Source: Micromonospora sp. HK10 (GTDB lineage: Bacteria > Actinomycetota > Actinomycetes > Mycobacteriales > Micromonosporaceae). Taken from it: a DNA stretch of 33,566 nt. This document shows, piece after piece, positions 32,371 to 33,566 of the stretch (positions within the stretch are counted from its first letter, which is position 1; each line of letters begins with the position of its first letter). The position numbers were made by a program, and so were the translations under genes. The notes under the pieces were generated by a model. That model was not told the origin of the DNA. It saw only the letters and a list, made by a program, of their open reading frames with translations, and made no database searches. The stretch is from assembly GCF_000982955.1 (NCBI RefSeq), contig NZ_KQ058670.1:1-33566 (forward strand), in the 5' to 3' direction.

Positions 32371-33566
32371 GTGGCCATTACCCGACTGCCGAGTGCCGGA
32401 TTCTCGATCACGATCCGGATCGCGGTACCCGCGGACGCCTCCTCCATCGGCCGGCTGACCACCGCGGCCGGTGAGGCCGGCGCGATCGTCACCGCCCTCG
32501 ACGTGGTCGACTCCGACCCCGCACACGTGATCGTCGACCTCACCTGCGACACCGCGGACGCCACCCACGCCGACCAGGTGGTGAACGCGCTGACCAAGCT
32601 CGACGGGGTGGACGTCCGCAAGGTCTCCGACCGGACCTTCCTGCTGCACCTCGGCGGCAAGATCGAGGTCAGCTCGAAGGTGGCGCTGCGCAACCGCGAC
32701 GAGCTGTCCCGCGCGTACACGCCCGGGGTGGCCCGGGTCTGCCAGGCGATCGCCGAGAACCCGGCCGACGCCCGCCGGCTCACCATCAAACGCAACACCG
32801 TGGCCGTGGTCAGCGACGGCTCCGCGGTGCTGGGCCTGGGCAACCTCGGCCCGGCCGCCTCGCTGCCGGTGATGGAGGGCAAGGCGGCGCTGTTCAAGCG
32901 CTTCGGCGGGGTCGACGCCTGGCCCGTGGTGCTGGACACCCAGGACACCGACGAAATCGTCTCGATCGTCAAGGCGATCGCGCCCGCGTACGGCGGGATC
33001 AACCTGGAGGACATCGCGGCACCCCGCTGCTTCGAGATCGAGGCCCGGCTGCGCGAGGCGCTGGACATCCCGGTCTTCCACGACGACCAGCACGGCACCG
33101 CGATCTGCGTGCTGGCCGCGCTGACCAACGCGCTGCGCGTGGTGGGCAAGCAGCTCAGCGACGTCCGGGTGGTCGTCTCGGGCGCCGGCGCGGCCGGCAC
33201 CGCGATCATGAAGCTGCTGCTCCGGCAGGGCGTGGGTGACATCATCGCGTCCGACCGCCGGGGCGCCCTGCACCGCGGGATGCCCGACCTCAACCCGGCC
33301 TGGCAGTGGCTGGCCGAGAACACCAACAAGGAGAACTACGCCGGCGACCTGGCCGGCGCGCTGCGCGGCGCCGACGTGTTCATCGGGGTGAGCGCGCCGA
33401 ACCTGCTCACCGGCGAGGACATCGCCACCATGGCCAAGGACGCGATCGTCTTCGCGCTGGCCAACCCGGACCCGGAGGTGGATCCGCGAGAGGCACGCAG
33501 GTACGCCGCCGTGGTCGCCACCGGCCGCTCGGACCAGCCGAACCAGATCAACAACGTGCTCGCCTT
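32371..33566 (+). CDS. NAD-dependent malic enzyme with N-terminal ACT domain (partial, cut by window end)
   Basis: An open frame from GTG 32371 (GGAGGAG six bases upstream) to the window end gives 398 residues of an expected about 470. Residues about 8-85 form an ACT domain (FSITIRIAVPADASSIGRLT with a ferredoxin-like fold) that may bind an amino acid. The malic enzyme follows: SRAYTPGVARVCQAI, VAVVSDGSAVLGLGNLGPAA, FHDDQHGTAI for metal/malate and the Rossmann VVVSGAGAAGTAIMK for NAD(P). It decarboxylates malate to pyruvate. No stop is present in the window. Confidence 0.9.
   Translation, partial: MAITRLPSAGFSITIRIAVPADASSIGRLTTAAGEAGAIVTALDVVDSDPAHVIVDLTCDTADATHADQVVNALTKLDGVDVRKVSDRTFLLHLGGKIEVSSKVALRNRDELSRAYTPGVARVCQAIAENPADARRLTIKRNTVAVVSDGSAVLGLGNLGPAASLPVMEGKAALFKRFGGVDAWPVVLDTQDTDEIVSIVKAIAPAYGGINLEDIAAPRCFEIEARLREALDIPVFHDDQHGTAICVLAALTNALRVVGKQLSDVRVVVSGAGAAGTAIMKLLLRQGVGDIIASDRRGALHRGMPDLNPAWQWLAENTNKENYAGDLAGALRGADVFIGVSAPNLLTGEDIATMAKDAIVFALANPDPEVDPREARRYAAVVATGRSDQPNQINNVLA

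Overview
The window is very GC-rich, with frequent GTG starts and tight GTGA/TGATG gene overlaps. Its gene set (group-2 sigma factor, DtxR/IdeR, AcuC, NrdJ/NrdR, LexA, HflX, DUF3099, DUF5522, an ECF42 sigma factor) points to a high-GC actinomycete, most likely Micromonospora or a close relative in Micromonosporaceae. That placement rests on gene content and style, not on a marker-gene search. Most of the window is conserved chromosomal housekeeping DNA. The accessory part is about 18.8-24.2 kb, with a small toxin-antitoxin-like pair near 1.5-2.1 kb.

Layout. 1-2.1 kb: the 3' end of an unknown gene coupled to a PfkB-type sugar/nucleoside kinase, a DUF3099 membrane protein, and a BrnT-like toxin with a ribbon-helix-helix antitoxin. 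2.1-8.3 kb: LtrA-family membrane protein, HhH-GPD repair-type protein, secreted S8 protease with its own promoter, a class I methyltransferase coupled to D-aminoacyl-tRNA deacylase, and Spo0M. 8.5-15 kb: a SigB-like sigma factor, then a minus-strand operon (rhodanese, AcuC deacetylase, GNAT/acyl-CoA-synthetase-like protein acyltransferase), then a DtxR/IdeR metalloregulator. 15-18.8 kb: lipoprotein, DUF5522 protein, asparaginase, and a YciI (DGPF)-ECF42 sigma pair preceded by a sequence fitting the ECF42 promoter signature.

18.8-24.2 kb (accessory): a DUF2332 protein, about 0.85 kb of repeat-rich DNA without a convincing gene, a nucleotidyltransferase, a short myo-inositol-phosphate-synthase-like protein flanked by a 57-bp imperfect direct repeat, a four-gene operon of 57-72 residue proteins (three with C-x(1-2)-C...P-C motifs) divergent from a small HTH protein, and then inverted and 111-bp tandem repeats. 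This part looks like an eroded integration or recombination zone.

24.2-33.6 kb: nrdR-nrdJ (cobalamin-dependent ribonucleotide reductase and its repressor) divergent from lexA. The 0.54-kb region between them holds a candidate NrdR site over a good promoter and two LexA-type palindromes. Next come a secreted/anchored beta-propeller-like protein with a Gly-Tyr-rich tail, HflX, and a malic enzyme cut by the window end. From memory, this order resembles the sigB-ideR ... nrdR-lexA ... hflX segment of Mycobacterium, which supports an ancestral actinobacterial backbone. Strong GC-rich hairpins close most transcription units.
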